From contig SCVN01000007.1 in the NCBI GenBank assembly GCA_004296885.1, positions 62,001 to 126,000 of the forward strand: a stretch of DNA of 64,000 bases, given 5' to 3'. Source of the DNA: Nitrospirota bacterium (GTDB lineage: Bacteria > Nitrospirota > Nitrospiria > Nitrospirales > Nitrospiraceae). Shown in pieces: positions 1-8,996 of this stretch (the first letter of the stretch is position 1; every line of letters begins with the position of its first letter). The position numbers were made by a program, and so were the translations under genes. The notes beneath the pieces were generated by a model. That model saw nothing but the letters and a program-made list of their open reading frames with translations. It was not told the origin of the DNA and did not search any database.

Positions 1-2438
1 TGACCCCTTCATCGGCATCCGGCGCACCCCTCGACGAACTGCTCAAGAAGCGTCCGTCGCCGGAGCTACAAATTGCCGGGCCGGCGCAGCAGCCGCTTCC
101 CAAGACCCATAGCATCCTTGAGAAGGGCATGATGGAGTACCGCCCCTTCGGGGCGGATGCCACGGGCGAGAAGATTCGCGACGTGAGCGGCATGACGATC
201 CGCGCCAACATCGAGTATCTCGAGGAATCCATCAGCCTGAAAGCGGGGCCGGCTGCAGGCATGCAGGCGGTCGAGAATCTCTGCTCCCTGTTGAACGAAC
301 GGATTCGGGACCCCGCCTACCACGTCGCTCCGGCCTTGCTCAGGAACATGTGGCACAGCTATTCGTACGAGTTCCGCTGCTTCCTGGGCGAGTTCTGCTG
401 CATCATCGCCGGCGATCCGCAATTCGCATTCAAGATGGCCCAGGCCAAATTTCTCTCGCCGATCATCCAGACCCTGGGCCGCCCCTTCTCGGTCTCGCAG
501 ATCTACCGAATGTTTCCGCATTTCGGGGAAAAGTTCGTGAAGGGCTCCATGTACATGGAGGCGGAATCAGTGACCGATCGCCACGCGCTGCTCAGAATGA
601 AATTCACCGACGCGGTGGACGGCCAGTTCGGACCCTATCGGAAGGCCTGCGCGGCCCTGGTCTGCGCCGCCTCGAAGGGTGCATTGACGGCCATTCCCGA
701 GCGCATTCATCATGGCCGGCCGGCCGCGATCACAGACCTGTCGTGCATGGCCGAGGGAGATGAGTGGTGTGAGTGGGACATTACCTGGGACCCCGAGCCA
801 TCCCGGCAACCCCTGTGGGTTGCGGTCGGCTTCCTGGCCAGCATGGCCTGCTGGTTCTTCCTACGCCACCAACATCCGACGCTCACCACCATCCAGGCCT
901 TGTTGTTGGCGTCCGCGCCCGCCCTCCTATCGGTGCTGATTGTGCGCTGGTGGGCACGCCATACCCGAAGCCAGATGCGGGAGCAGTTGGTGGACGAACA
1001 GCTCCGCTCCGTCGAGGCCCGGCATGAAGAGCTTCGCGAGGCCTATCTGGAGCAGGAACAGACCACGGTCGAATTACGCCGCAAAGTCGGGCAACTGACC
1101 ATTCTCCATCGGGCCGGGCTCCTCTTTAGCTCCACCCTAGACCGGGACCTGCTGTTCGATTCCGTGCTCCGCGCCCTCAATGAGGACTTGCACTACGATC
1201 GGGCCATGATCTCCCTGTACGATCGCGACCGCCGGGTGGCTCATAAAATCAGGATCATGGGAGTCTCCGAGGCTTGCACAGCTTTTGCGGAGAACCTGGC
1301 AATCCCCGTCACAGACCCGCACCTGCTGGAAGGCGCCGTCCTGCTGGAAGGCCGACCGATCCTGGTCCGGAATCTTCAGGAAGTCTGGCACTGCCTGCAT
1401 CCGCTCCATCAGCAGCTGGCGACCATGACGGGAGCAAAGTCCTTTATCTCCGTCCCGTTGAAGGTCAAAAGCCAGGTCATGGGCGCGCTGACGGTGGACC
1501 GAACCGAGGTCAACGGCCTGGGGCAGGCCGACCTTGACCTGATGGTGACGGTTACAAATCAGGTCGCCATCGCGCTCGACAATGCGGACGCCTACGCCCA
1601 AATTGAAGCCTTGAATGTCGGGCTGGAAGCCAAGGTGCGCGAACGTACCCGGGAGTTGGAGCGGCTGAACCAGGACCTGGCTGCCGCGAACCAGAAGCTG
1701 CGCGAATTGGACCATCTCAAGTCGGCATTCGTCTCGATTGTCTCACATGAACTGCGCACCCCCATGACGTCCATCAAAGGCTACGTGGAGAATCTGCTGG
1801 ACGGCATCAGCGGCCCCCTGAACAATCGGCAGGCCCAGTCGCTCGAACGGGTCAAATGCAACGCCGATCGGCTGACGCGCATGACCAACGAGCTCCTGGA
1901 TCTCTCCCGAATCGAAGCCGGGTTGATTGACCTGCGCCTGGCGCCGATCACGATTCCTGAGTTGGTGGCCGACGTCATGGACAGCGCCCAAGCTTTTGCC
2001 CAGCCTAAATCCATCACGCTCCGCCAACGATACGCGGCGGCGCCGCCCCCCATCACGGCCGACCGGGACAAGTTGCATCAAGTCCTCACCAACCTGATCC
2101 ACAATGCGATCAAATTCACGCCGCAGCACGGCCTTGTCCTCGTCGAGGCCACCACGTTGGAGGGACAAGTTGAGATCTGCGTCTCGGACAGTGGCTGCGG
2201 GATACCCGAACAGGAGCTAAATCGGGTATTCGAGAAGTTTTACCGTGGGCCCTCCGCGCCCATCGAGACGAGAGGCGCAGGCCTGGGGCTCTCGATCACC
2301 AAGAGCCTGGTGGAGTTACACGGAGGCCGCATTTGGGTGACCAGCAGCAGGGGCCAAGGGAGCCGATTCTGTTTCACTCTCCCGATCGAGACTCCCATTA
2401 AACCGAACGAATCCAGCCCCACGTATCGTCTCGGATAA
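1..2438 (+). CDS. Membrane sensor histidine kinase (N-terminal sensor, GAF, HisKA, HATPase), start cut by window edge
   Basis: Autophosphorylating histidine kinase of a two-component system. The frame is open to the left edge. The window begins with TG followed in frame by ACC CCT TCA, so the first base of an NTG start codon probably lies just outside; an internal ATG at 129 would give 769 residues. Counting from that ATG: residues 15-220 form a cytosolic sensor ending in a GDEWCEW motif that resembles V4R-type small-molecule-binding domains (weak, by eye). Two membrane segments lie near 230-275, a GAF domain near 330-470, a coiled coil near 490-530, the H-box SHELRTPM with the phosphorylated His near 540, and a complete HATPase_c with N, G1 and G2 boxes (GCGIPEQ, GAGLGLS). 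The next gene encodes a receiver-like protein but with key residues lost, so it is not an obvious partner. The kinase call is firm; the ligand is unknown. Confidence 0.9.
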   Translation, partial: TPSSASGAPLDELLKKRPSPELQIAGPAQQPLPKTHSILEKGMMEYRPFGADATGEKIRDVSGMTIRANIEYLEESISLKAGPAAGMQAVENLCSLLNERIRDPAYHVAPALLRNMWHSYSYEFRCFLGEFCCIIAGDPQFAFKMAQAKFLSPIIQTLGRPFSVSQIYRMFPHFGEKFVKGSMYMEAESVTDRHALLRMKFTDAVDGQFGPYRKACAALVCAASKGALTAIPERIHHGRPAAITDLSCMAEGDEWCEWDITWDPEPSRQPLWVAVGFLASMACWFFLRHQHPTLTTIQALLLASAPALLSVLIVRWWARHTRSQMREQLVDEQLRSVEARHEELREAYLEQEQTTVELRRKVGQLTILHRAGLLFSSTLDRDLLFDSVLRALNEDLHYDRAMISLYDRDRRVAHKIRIMGVSEACTAFAENLAIPVTDPHLLEGAVLLEGRPILVRNLQEVWHCLHPLHQQLATMTGAKSFISVPLKVKSQVMGALTVDRTEVNGLGQADLDLMVTVTNQVAIALDNADAYAQIEALNVGLEAKVRERTRELERLNQDLAAANQKLRELDHLKSAFVSIVSHELRTPMTSIKGYVENLLDGISGPLNNRQAQSLERVKCNADRLTRMTNELLDLSRIEAGLIDLRLAPITIPELVADVMDSAQAFAQPKSITLRQRYAAAPPPITADRDKLHQVLTNLIHNAIKFTPQHGLVLVEATTLEGQVEICVSDSGCGIPEQELNRVFEKFYRGPSAPIETRGAGLGLSITKSLVELHGGRIWVTSSRGQGSRFCFTLPIETPIKPNESSPTYRLG

Positions 2439-2657
2439 GCTCTGTACTCGATCTGATACTGACGAACACCAGTCCTATTACCTGGCGATTCCACACCGTA
2501 CTGACTTGCGACTGTACATTCGCGCCTGCCAAGCTTCGCCACAGGGTACACCAATACTCGCTGCATGGCACGCTCATTGCTCCCCTGAACCAGCAACCAA
2601 CCCTGTAGATTGCGAGAATGATCGGCAGCGCGCCAACAAAGATGCCGTAACGGACAT

Positions 2658-3548
2658 ATGAGGAGCAACGTGACCCGGATCATGACGAACAGTGACGACC
2701 TTCGATTGGGCCCCATCTCGATCCTACTCGTCCATCCCAATCCGCTCATACAGGAGCGGTTCGGTCAGGTGCTCCGGGAAGAAGGATTCCGTGTCCGTGT
2801 CGTAGGATCCGGCGGTGATGCCATCGCCATCGTGAGACGGCACAAGATCGACGCCGCCCTTCTCGATATCAACGGCTCCTCCGATCGAATCCCGACGATC
2901 CTCACCGCCATGCAGATGGAGGCTCCGCACTTACCGGTGGTCCTCCTGGCCGGGAACGCAAACAAGGATACGATCGCAACCGCCCTCGACCTTGGCGCCC
3001 TGGCGTTTGCTTCTGAACCCTACGACCTCGAGGTGCTGAAGGCCCTTCTACGTCGAGCGCTGGCCGTGAAGGCAGGGGAAACTGTCATCGCCCGGAAAGA
3101 GCAGCGGCTACGGGAACGAGACGAGCGCCTCCGCTTCCTCGTAGAGTCAACACCCGACGCCATCGTCACGGCCGACCATCGGGGCCACATCATCACCTGG
3201 AACCAAGGCGCGCACCGGTTGTTCTTGTACACCGAACCGGAAGTCCAGGGCCGGCCGTTGACGGTGCTGATGCCGGTTCGCTACCACGCAGCGCACCAGC
3301 AAGGCCTCGAACGGTTCCGATTTACCGCTGTCTCACTTATCGCCGGCGCGACCGTCGAATTCCACGGTTTGCGAAAGGACGGCAGCGAATTCCCCCTAGA
3401 GCTGTCGCTGTCGTCCTGGAAGACAGCGGACGGCATCGCCTACGGCGGCATCATGCGCGATATCAGCCGGCGGCGACACATGCGGGAACGACCGGAAGAG
3501 GTGGAGAGGAAGCCTCATGGCACAGTGCAAGATACCTGTCCGGGATAA
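2658..3548 (+). CDS. Degenerate receiver-PAS protein
   Basis: A 296-residue protein with an N-terminal receiver fold (about residues 15-140) and one PAS domain (about 160-280, starting RLRFLVESTPDAI). The phospho-acceptor Asp is kept in ALLDINGS. The acidic pair normally found after beta-1 is replaced by HPNP, and the conserved Lys before Pro is replaced in ASEPYD, so normal phosphorylation chemistry is doubtful. After PAS the protein stops within about 20 residues, without a kinase, cyclase or DNA-binding output. It looks like the front half of a receiver-PAS-kinase protein, or a stand-alone signalling adaptor. It lies 219 bp after the upstream kinase gene and converges on lolA with 49 bp between the stops. 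Function is inferred only from domains. Confidence 0.75.
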   Translation: MRSNVTRIMTNSDDLRLGPISILLVHPNPLIQERFGQVLREEGFRVRVVGSGGDAIAIVRRHKIDAALLDINGSSDRIPTILTAMQMEAPHLPVVLLAGNANKDTIATALDLGALAFASEPYDLEVLKALLRRALAVKAGETVIARKEQRLRERDERLRFLVESTPDAIVTADHRGHIITWNQGAHRLFLYTEPEVQGRPLTVLMPVRYHAAHQQGLERFRFTAVSLIAGATVEFHGLRKDGSEFPLELSLSSWKTADGIAYGGIMRDISRRRHMRERPEEVERKPHGTVQDTCPG

Positions 3549-3597
3549 AAAAGGCCAACGATGAAACGGAATGCCGGACGATCAGTTGAGACAGTCG

Positions 3598-4317
3598 TTA
3601 GGGCGGGCTCAGGGACGGCGCTTTGACGACTTCGACTCCCGGCGGAACGGCGAACTCGAACAGATCCGCCTTCAGCCCGGCGTTGGGCTTCAGATTGGCG
3701 AATTCGAAGGTGGAGACATTCCCGCTGATCTCGTGGATGGACACCCGTTTGATAAAATAGGTCTTGGGCTGGACTTCCAGCACGATCCGCACCACCGTGC
3801 GAACGGCTTCGTTGCCATCGGGCTTCGGCAGCAGACTGATTAACGGCAATCCCCCCTCGCCTCGACCGCCGGCCCGGCTCTGGTCCAGGACATATTGCTC
3901 CTCCAGCTTGGCGGCGCCTTGCAACAATTGCAACGGAGCCTGGGAGGCGGCCATCTGCGTCAACTTGCCGATTAAAACTTGCTTGTGCTCCGGCACGTAC
4001 ATCTTGACGTCGTTCTGATTCACATAAATCTCTTCCACGTTGGGATCGGCATAGTCCCATCGCAACCGGCCCGGTTTTTTGATATACATCCGCCCGCTGG
4101 ACAAGATCGGCGTAGCAAACCCCTCGATCTTGGTCGTCTGTTTGAAGTCCGCCGACAGGTCGCGGGTCTGCTCATACCGCGCTTGCAGCTTCTTCACCAC
4201 CTCTCGCACGTCCTCCGCCCCGAGGGCCGGCATGGCCGCAAACGCAAACGGCAAAATCAAAAACGCAAAAAAGGTGGCCGCCAATTTTGCATTTTGCATT
4301 TTGCATTTGGACTTCAT
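3598..4317 (-). CDS. lolA: Outer-membrane lipoprotein carrier protein LolA
   Basis: Periplasmic chaperone that accepts lipoproteins from the LolCDE transporter and delivers them to the outer membrane. The 239-residue product has a signal peptide (hydrophobic stretch around residues 14-27, likely cut after ALGA). The mature part has LolA-type motifs: an early KLQARYEQ..DLSADFKQ stretch, then GRMYIKKPGRLRWDY, then a block around IYVNQNDVKMYVPEHKQ. Its start overlaps the ftsK stop by 4 bp (ATGA), so the two genes are likely co-transcribed. The first codons are made from three copies of a 7-bp repeat (4284-4308), and a second in-frame ATG lies six codons in, so the exact start is uncertain. Confidence 0.88.
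   Translation of the reverse strand: MKSKCKMQNAKLAATFFAFLILPFAFAAMPALGAEDVREVVKKLQARYEQTRDLSADFKQTTKIEGFATPILSSGRMYIKKPGRLRWDYADPNVEEIYVNQNDVKMYVPEHKQVLIGKLTQMAASQAPLQLLQGAAKLEEQYVLDQSRAGGRGEGGLPLISLLPKPDGNEAVRTVVRIVLEVQPKTYFIKRVSIHEISGNVSTFEFANLKPNAGLKADLFEFAVPPGVEVVKAPSLSPP
4284..4308. repeat. Heptanucleotide tandem array (ATTTTGC x3) inside the lolA start
   Basis: Three perfect copies of ATTTTGC plus a partial fourth. Read on the minus strand they encode part of the LolA leader. A unit length of 7 is not a multiple of 3, so gain or loss of one unit would shift the frame of the upstream start; the in-frame second ATG is itself formed by the array. Confidence 0.9.
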
Positions 4318-6749
4318 TCTTGCTCCTCCCCCACCGGCCCCTTACGCACCAGGACTTCGCGCCGGCCGTCCCGGCCTGCGGCGCCGACGATCCCTTCTTC
4401 CTGCATCTGTTCGATCATGCGGGCGGCGCGGGGATACCCGACACGCAAGCGCCGCTGGATCAGCGAGGCGGAGGCCTGGCCGGAGGAGATCACCAGATCC
4501 TTCGCCTGCTCGTACACCTCGTCCTTCGCCTCTTCTTCCTTGGCCTCTTCCTGTTTGAGCGACTGCAGCTCTTCGCTGTAGGCCGGAGCCGCTTGCTTCT
4601 TGATGAACTCGACCACTTGCCGCACGTCGTCGTCCGGCACGAACGAGCCGTGCAACCGGTTCAGGGTCCCGGTGCCGGCCGCGAACAGCATGTCGCCGCG
4701 TCCCAGCAGGGACTCGGCCCCGTTGGCGTCGAGGATCGTGCGCGAGTCGGTCTTGGAGGACACCTTGAACGCGATGCGGGCGGGAAAGTTCGCCTTGATC
4801 AGGCCGGTCAGCACATCCACCGAGGGCCGCTGCGTGGCCAGCACCAAGTGGATGCCGGAAGCCCTGGCCATCTGGGCCAGGCGCGCAATCTTCTCTTCCA
4901 CCTCCTTGGGCGCGACCATCATCAAATCCGCCAGCTCGTCGATCATCACCACGATATACGGCAACGGCGCCGGAGGCGTTGTGGGCTCGGCGGAGGAGCC
5001 CAGCGGCTGAATTGATTCCGGCACCGCACTTTCCCCGGCGGCAAGCCGTGCGTCCTCGGACAGGAATTCGACCGGCGGCTCGGGTGACTCCGAATCTTTC
5101 TTGTCGGATGGCTCCGGCACGACGCCTTGCTGCTCCGCCACCATCCGATTGTAGGAATCGATATTGCGGACGTTGGCCTCGGCCAGCAGCTTGTAGCGGC
5201 GCTCCATCTCCTGCACCACCCAGCTCAACCCGCGCGCCGCGGACTTCGCATCCGTGATGACCGGCCGCAGCAGATGGGGCACGCCGTCGTAGGATTTCAA
5301 CTCCAGCATCTTGGGATCGATCAACAGCAGCTTCACTTCGTCCGGCCTGGCCGAGAACAGCAGGCTCAGGAGAATCGTATTGAGGCCGACGCTTTTCCCC
5401 GCGCCGGTCGCCCCGGCCACCAGCAAGTGCGGCATGGACTTGAGATCGGCCGCGGCCGGCTTCCCGAAAATGTCCTTCCCCAGGGCCAGGGCCAGCTTGC
5501 TCTTGGCCTGGACTTTCACGAAGGCCTCGCTGATCATGACCTCTTTCAATGAGACGGTTTCGCGGTAGCGATTCGGCACTTCAATCCCGACCACGGACTT
5601 GCCCGGCAGCGGCGCCACAATACGGAGGCTCTCCGCTTTCAAGGCCAGGGCCAAGTCATCGGCCAGGTTGACGATGCGGGCGACTTTAACCCCCGGCGCC
5701 GGCTCGAACTCGTACATAACCACGACCGGGCCTGGATGTACTTCCGTGACTTTCCCCTCAATGCCGAAACTTTGCAGGGCGCGCGTCAAGACTTCCGACT
5801 GGGCCTTGAGTTCTTCGTCGCTCATCCGGTCCAGCGTGCCGGACGGATCGGTCAGCAACTCTCTCGGGTCCGGCAGCACGTACCCGGTCGAGACGAGGTT
5901 CGCGGCCACGAGCGGCCGCTCCTCCTCGTCTTCCTTCTCGGGAAGCGGGACGGCCTTCGGCTTCTTGGCCGGCTTTTCCTTGTGCAGGGCGACCACCAAA
6001 GGCGGCTCCGCCGCCGGGACGTCCACCGGCTCGATCTCGGCCGGACGATTGATCTTGACCGGCTTCGGCTTGGCCTTCTTGACCTTCTCCGGCTGCTCTT
6101 CTTTTTCGGTCCGTTCCGGTATCAGAGCCAGGATCGTCTCTTTCAGCTTCGCCCACCAGCCGGGCACGCGCTGCCAAAGATCGGCCAGGGACATGGGCGC
6201 GGCCAGAAGCAACGAGACCAGGAGTCCGGCCAGCACGATGATATGGGCGCCGGTGCTGGCGAAGTAGAGCCGCAGGCCGTCCGCAAGCAGGTGTCCCACT
6301 CGCCCGCCTCCCAGTCCCGGATAGACCCATCCGCTCAGGATGGTCGGAACGGCCGGCATCTCCAGGTGGAACAGGCCGCTCAGGAACAGCAAGGCGGCCA
6401 GGGACCCGACGGCGCTGCGGATGGTCACGGTGAGCAGGCCGGCCACGAAGCAGCGACCCGCCAACATACCCAACAAAAACGGCAAGAGGTACGCCCCCCC
6501 TCCCGCAAACCAGAACAAGCCGCTGGCCAGCGTGGCGCCGACCGTGCCGATCATGTTCCGAGTCGAAGAAGAGGCGGACCCTGAGGACGAAAAGAGAAGC
6601 GGATCGGTTTCGGCGAACGAGAGGAGACTGAGCAACGTCAGCAGGCTGAAGGTGATCAGAAGGACGCCGACCACCTCATGTTTGAGCTGTGAGGGTTCAC
6701 GAGAAGCCGGGCGAGCGTCACCGCGCTTCGCCGTGGTGGGTGCACCCAT
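4314..6749 (-). CDS. ftsK: DNA translocase FtsK/SpoIIIE
   Basis: Hexameric ATP-driven DNA pump that clears chromosome termini through the division septum and activates dif recombination. The 811-residue product has about four membrane helices in residues 25-190, a charged linker (about 195-290), the alpha/beta motor with Walker A GATGAGKS near 446 and Walker B VVMIDELADLM near 603, and a C-terminal winged-helix gamma domain (about 745-805) of the type that reads polar KOPS sequences. Length is near that of short-linker FtsK/SpoIIIE proteins. An acidic, Pro/Ser/Glu-rich insertion of about 60 residues sits between Walker A and B. It overlaps lolA by 4 bp; rsmA ends 32 bp upstream. Confidence 0.95.
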   Translation of the reverse strand: MGAPTTAKRGDARPASREPSQLKHEVVGVLLITFSLLTLLSLLSFAETDPLLFSSSGSASSSTRNMIGTVGATLASGLFWFAGGGAYLLPFLLGMLAGRCFVAGLLTVTIRSAVGSLAALLFLSGLFHLEMPAVPTILSGWVYPGLGGGRVGHLLADGLRLYFASTGAHIIVLAGLLVSLLLAAPMSLADLWQRVPGWWAKLKETILALIPERTEKEEQPEKVKKAKPKPVKINRPAEIEPVDVPAAEPPLVVALHKEKPAKKPKAVPLPEKEDEEERPLVAANLVSTGYVLPDPRELLTDPSGTLDRMSDEELKAQSEVLTRALQSFGIEGKVTEVHPGPVVVMYEFEPAPGVKVARIVNLADDLALALKAESLRIVAPLPGKSVVGIEVPNRYRETVSLKEVMISEAFVKVQAKSKLALALGKDIFGKPAAADLKSMPHLLVAGATGAGKSVGLNTILLSLLFSARPDEVKLLLIDPKMLELKSYDGVPHLLRPVITDAKSAARGLSWVVQEMERRYKLLAEANVRNIDSYNRMVAEQQGVVPEPSDKKDSESPEPPVEFLSEDARLAAGESAVPESIQPLGSSAEPTTPPAPLPYIVVMIDELADLMMVAPKEVEEKIARLAQMARASGIHLVLATQRPSVDVLTGLIKANFPARIAFKVSSKTDSRTILDANGAESLLGRGDMLFAAGTGTLNRLHGSFVPDDDVRQVVEFIKKQAAPAYSEELQSLKQEEAKEEEAKDEVYEQAKDLVISSGQASASLIQRRLRVGYPRAARMIEQMQEEGIVGAAGRDGRREVLVRKGPVGEEQE

Positions 6750-6781
6750 GGGCGGGATGGTAACATAAAACGAAGACGCTG

Positions 6782-6802
6782 TCAGCCATCAGCTTTCAGC
6801 TC
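6782..6802. repeat. Heptanucleotide array at the rsmA 3' end
   Basis: Three degenerate 7-bp units (TCAGCCA, TCAGCTT, TCAGCTC). On the minus strand they encode the last residues and stop codon of RsmA (ELKADG*), so the array forms the C-terminus of the protein. Confidence 0.7.
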
Positions 6803-7609
6803 CTCACCAGGCACCGCCCTGCCCAAGACTTCAGCAAGAACCGCGAATTCGTGCAGCGTCAGCGTTTCGGCTCGGCGTCTGGGGTCGATTCCCACCTGCA
6901 CCAAAGCCTGCATGATCCGGTCCTGGGCCAGGCCTTCGTCCCGGAGGGAATTGGCAAGCGTCTTCCGCCGATGGGCGAACGAGGCACGGACCGTGCGCAC
7001 GAACGAGGCTTCATCCTGCACGACCAGCGCCGGCTGTCGCCGCAACGCCAGGGAGACCACGGAGGATCCAACATCGGGGCGAGGCCGGAAGCAGTTGGCC
7101 GACACCGTGAATGCCAGCTTCGCCGCAGCTGCATATTGCGTCAGGACCGACAGGATGCCGTAGTCCTCCGTCCCCGGTTGCGCCACGAGGCGGCGCGCCA
7201 CCTCGGTCTGGAGCATCAGGACCATCCGATCGATCTTCTGTCTCGCTTCCAGGAGCTTGAAGAGGAGCGGCGTGGACACGTAATAGGGAAGATTGGCCAC
7301 AACAACCGTCCCCTCCGGGAGTGCCTCGTAGGGAAACTCCAGCGCATCCCCCACGCGCAGGTCCAGGTTCGGACAATCCCTGGTCGCCTCCCGCAGGTAT
7401 ACGCCCAGTTGCACGTCCAGTTCGACCGCCACCACCTGCTTGGCCTCCGCGCACAGGGCGCGGGTCAGGATGCCCCGCCCGGGGCCGATCTCGAAAACCG
7501 TCTCGTCCGGCCGCAACTCGGCCAGCGCCACGATCTTCCGGACGATATTGGGATCCACGAGAAAGTGCTGGCCGAGGCGTTTGCGGGCAGGCGGGAGGGC
7601 TGGGGTCAT
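6782..7609 (-). CDS. rsmA: 16S rRNA dimethyladenosine transferase RsmA (KsgA)
   Basis: SAM-dependent enzyme that dimethylates two adjacent adenines (A1518 and A1519 in E. coli numbering) near the 3' end of 16S rRNA during late 30S assembly. The 275-residue product begins with the family signature KRLGQHFLVD. It has the SAM-binding loop EIGPGRG near residue 41, the acidic ribose-binding residue in VVAVELD, the catalytic NLPYY motif near 107, and the C-terminal RPRPDVGSSVV block. Length is normal for the family. It sits in the minus-strand run 15 bp after the small gene next to pdxA; pdxA-rsmA neighbourhood is common in bacteria, which supports both calls. Confidence 0.96.
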   Translation of the reverse strand: MTPALPPARKRLGQHFLVDPNIVRKIVALAELRPDETVFEIGPGRGILTRALCAEAKQVVAVELDVQLGVYLREATRDCPNLDLRVGDALEFPYEALPEGTVVVANLPYYVSTPLLFKLLEARQKIDRMVLMLQTEVARRLVAQPGTEDYGILSVLTQYAAAAKLAFTVSANCFRPRPDVGSSVVSLALRRQPALVVQDEASFVRTVRASFAHRRKTLANSLRDEGLAQDRIMQALVQVGIDPRRRAETLTLHEFAVLAEVLGRAVPGEELKADG

Positions 7610-7624
7610 ACCGAACCGGTTCTG

Positions 7625-7948
7625 TTAGGGAACATGGTTCGTCGAACCATCCTTCTTCACTTTTTCGGCCAACGCCACCAGGTAATCGCGATAGAGTTCG
7701 ACGTCATCGCCCAGCTCTTCCAGTAGATCGTTCGAAAACGAAGGACCCGGCTTGGTGTCGGCAAATCGCTGCGCTTCCTGCTGTCCCAGATGCTGGGCGA
7801 TCACCGGGATCGTTTTGATTTTCCATTTCACCAACCGTTCCCCCGCCGCGACGGTATTGAGGCTCGTCTGAGCCTCTTCGAGAATCGTGTCCAGCGCCTG
7901 GATCTGCTGGTGAATCATGTCGAGTGCCTGCCGAACGGGGTCCGTCAT
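7625..7948 (-). CDS. Small conserved-looking protein between pdxA and rsmA
   Basis: I do not recognise this 107-residue protein. It is soluble, mostly helical and acidic/amphipathic (MTDPVRQALDMIHQQIQALD at the start), with no cysteine motif, signal peptide or membrane segment. The start overlaps the pdxA stop by 4 bp (ATGA) and its stop is 15 bp from the rsmA start, so it is probably translated as part of the same operon. The coupling and coding-like composition support a real gene; no function can be assigned from sequence alone. Confidence 0.7.
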   Translation of the reverse strand: MTDPVRQALDMIHQQIQALDTILEEAQTSLNTVAAGERLVKWKIKTIPVIAQHLGQQEAQRFADTKPGPSFSNDLLEELGDDVELYRDYLVALAEKVKKDGSTNHVP

Positions 7949-8982
7949 CTGGCGCGTCCCTTCTTGATTCGGTTGCCGGCCAGCCTGGCCGCCAGTTTGA
8001 TGGCCTCGATCAAGCTGCCCGGATCGGCCAAGCCCTTCCCGGCGATATCGAAGGCCGTGCCATGATCCACCGAGGTACGGATGATCGGCAGCCCGATCGT
8101 GAGGTTCACGCAGGTGCCGAACGCGACCAGCTTGAGCGGGATGAGTCCCTGGTCGTGGTACATGGCCACGATCCCGTCGTAGGTTCCCCGCACCGCCTTG
8201 CCGAATAGCGTATCGGCCGGTAAGGGATCACTGGCCTGGATGCCGATTGTCCGCGCACGACGCGAGGCCGGCAGAATAACCTTGCGCTCCTCATCTCCGA
8301 AGAGCCCGCCCTCGCCCGCGTGGGGATTGAGCGCCGCCACGCCGATCCTGGGTCTGGCCACGCCAAAATAGTCCCGCAACGCCCGGTCGGCCAGACGGAT
8401 GGCTTTCCCGATCCGCACTTGCGTCAATTGATCGGGCAAATCGCGCAGCGCCACGTGCGTGGTTACGAACATGATCTTGAGCGGACCTCCCAGGATCATC
8501 ATCCCGACTTCTTCGCTGTGCGTCAGATCCGCCAGAAGCTCCGTATGGCCCGGATAGTTGAAGCCGGCCTTGTTGATGGCTTCTTTGTTGATGGGCCCGG
8601 TGACGATGGCATCCACGACGCCGTCCTCCGCCAGCCTGACCGCCATCTTGATGAATGCCACCGAGGCCGCCCCGGTCTGCCGCCCCACCGTTCCGATTTT
8701 GAAGGGACCCAAGGGCTTCTCCAGGGGGTCCAGGATCGGAATCTCGCCCCGCCGCCCCAAGGGCGTCTCTTGGTCCATCACCTCCCGCACCAGCAGGGGA
8801 AGCCGCAAGGACCGGACCGTCCGCTCCAGCACGTCCCGGGAGCCGATGACCAATGGACGGCAGAGGCGAAGGACCTCGGGCTTGGCTAACGCTTTCACGA
8901 TCACCTCGGGCCCGATGCCGGCCGGATCGCCCATCGTCAGCGCGAGGAAGGGCCGCCTGTCAATCGTTCGGCGAAGACTCAT
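7945..8982 (-). CDS. pdxA: 4-hydroxythreonine-4-phosphate dehydrogenase PdxA
   Basis: NAD-dependent oxidation of 4-phosphohydroxy-L-threonine in the DXP-dependent route to pyridoxal 5'-phosphate. The product has 345 residues when started at the ATG at 8982 (SLRRTIDRRPFLALTMGDP). A longer in-frame extension to 9069 would run through the palindromic repeat element and is rejected. Family motifs are present: TMGDPAGIGPE, the metal-site GHTELLADLT, HAGEGGLFGDEE, and MYHDQGLIPLK. The gene is followed by a small gene overlapping by 4 bp and then rsmA. PLP made here would serve GlyA encoded elsewhere in the window. Confidence 0.95.
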   Translation of the reverse strand: MSLRRTIDRRPFLALTMGDPAGIGPEVIVKALAKPEVLRLCRPLVIGSRDVLERTVRSLRLPLLVREVMDQETPLGRRGEIPILDPLEKPLGPFKIGTVGRQTGAASVAFIKMAVRLAEDGVVDAIVTGPINKEAINKAGFNYPGHTELLADLTHSEEVGMMILGGPLKIMFVTTHVALRDLPDQLTQVRIGKAIRLADRALRDYFGVARPRIGVAALNPHAGEGGLFGDEERKVILPASRRARTIGIQASDPLPADTLFGKAVRGTYDGIVAMYHDQGLIPLKLVAFGTCVNLTIGLPIIRTSVDHGTAFDIAGKGLADPGSLIEAIKLAARLAGNRIKKGRAR

Positions 8983-8996
8983 AGAATCCCACCATA

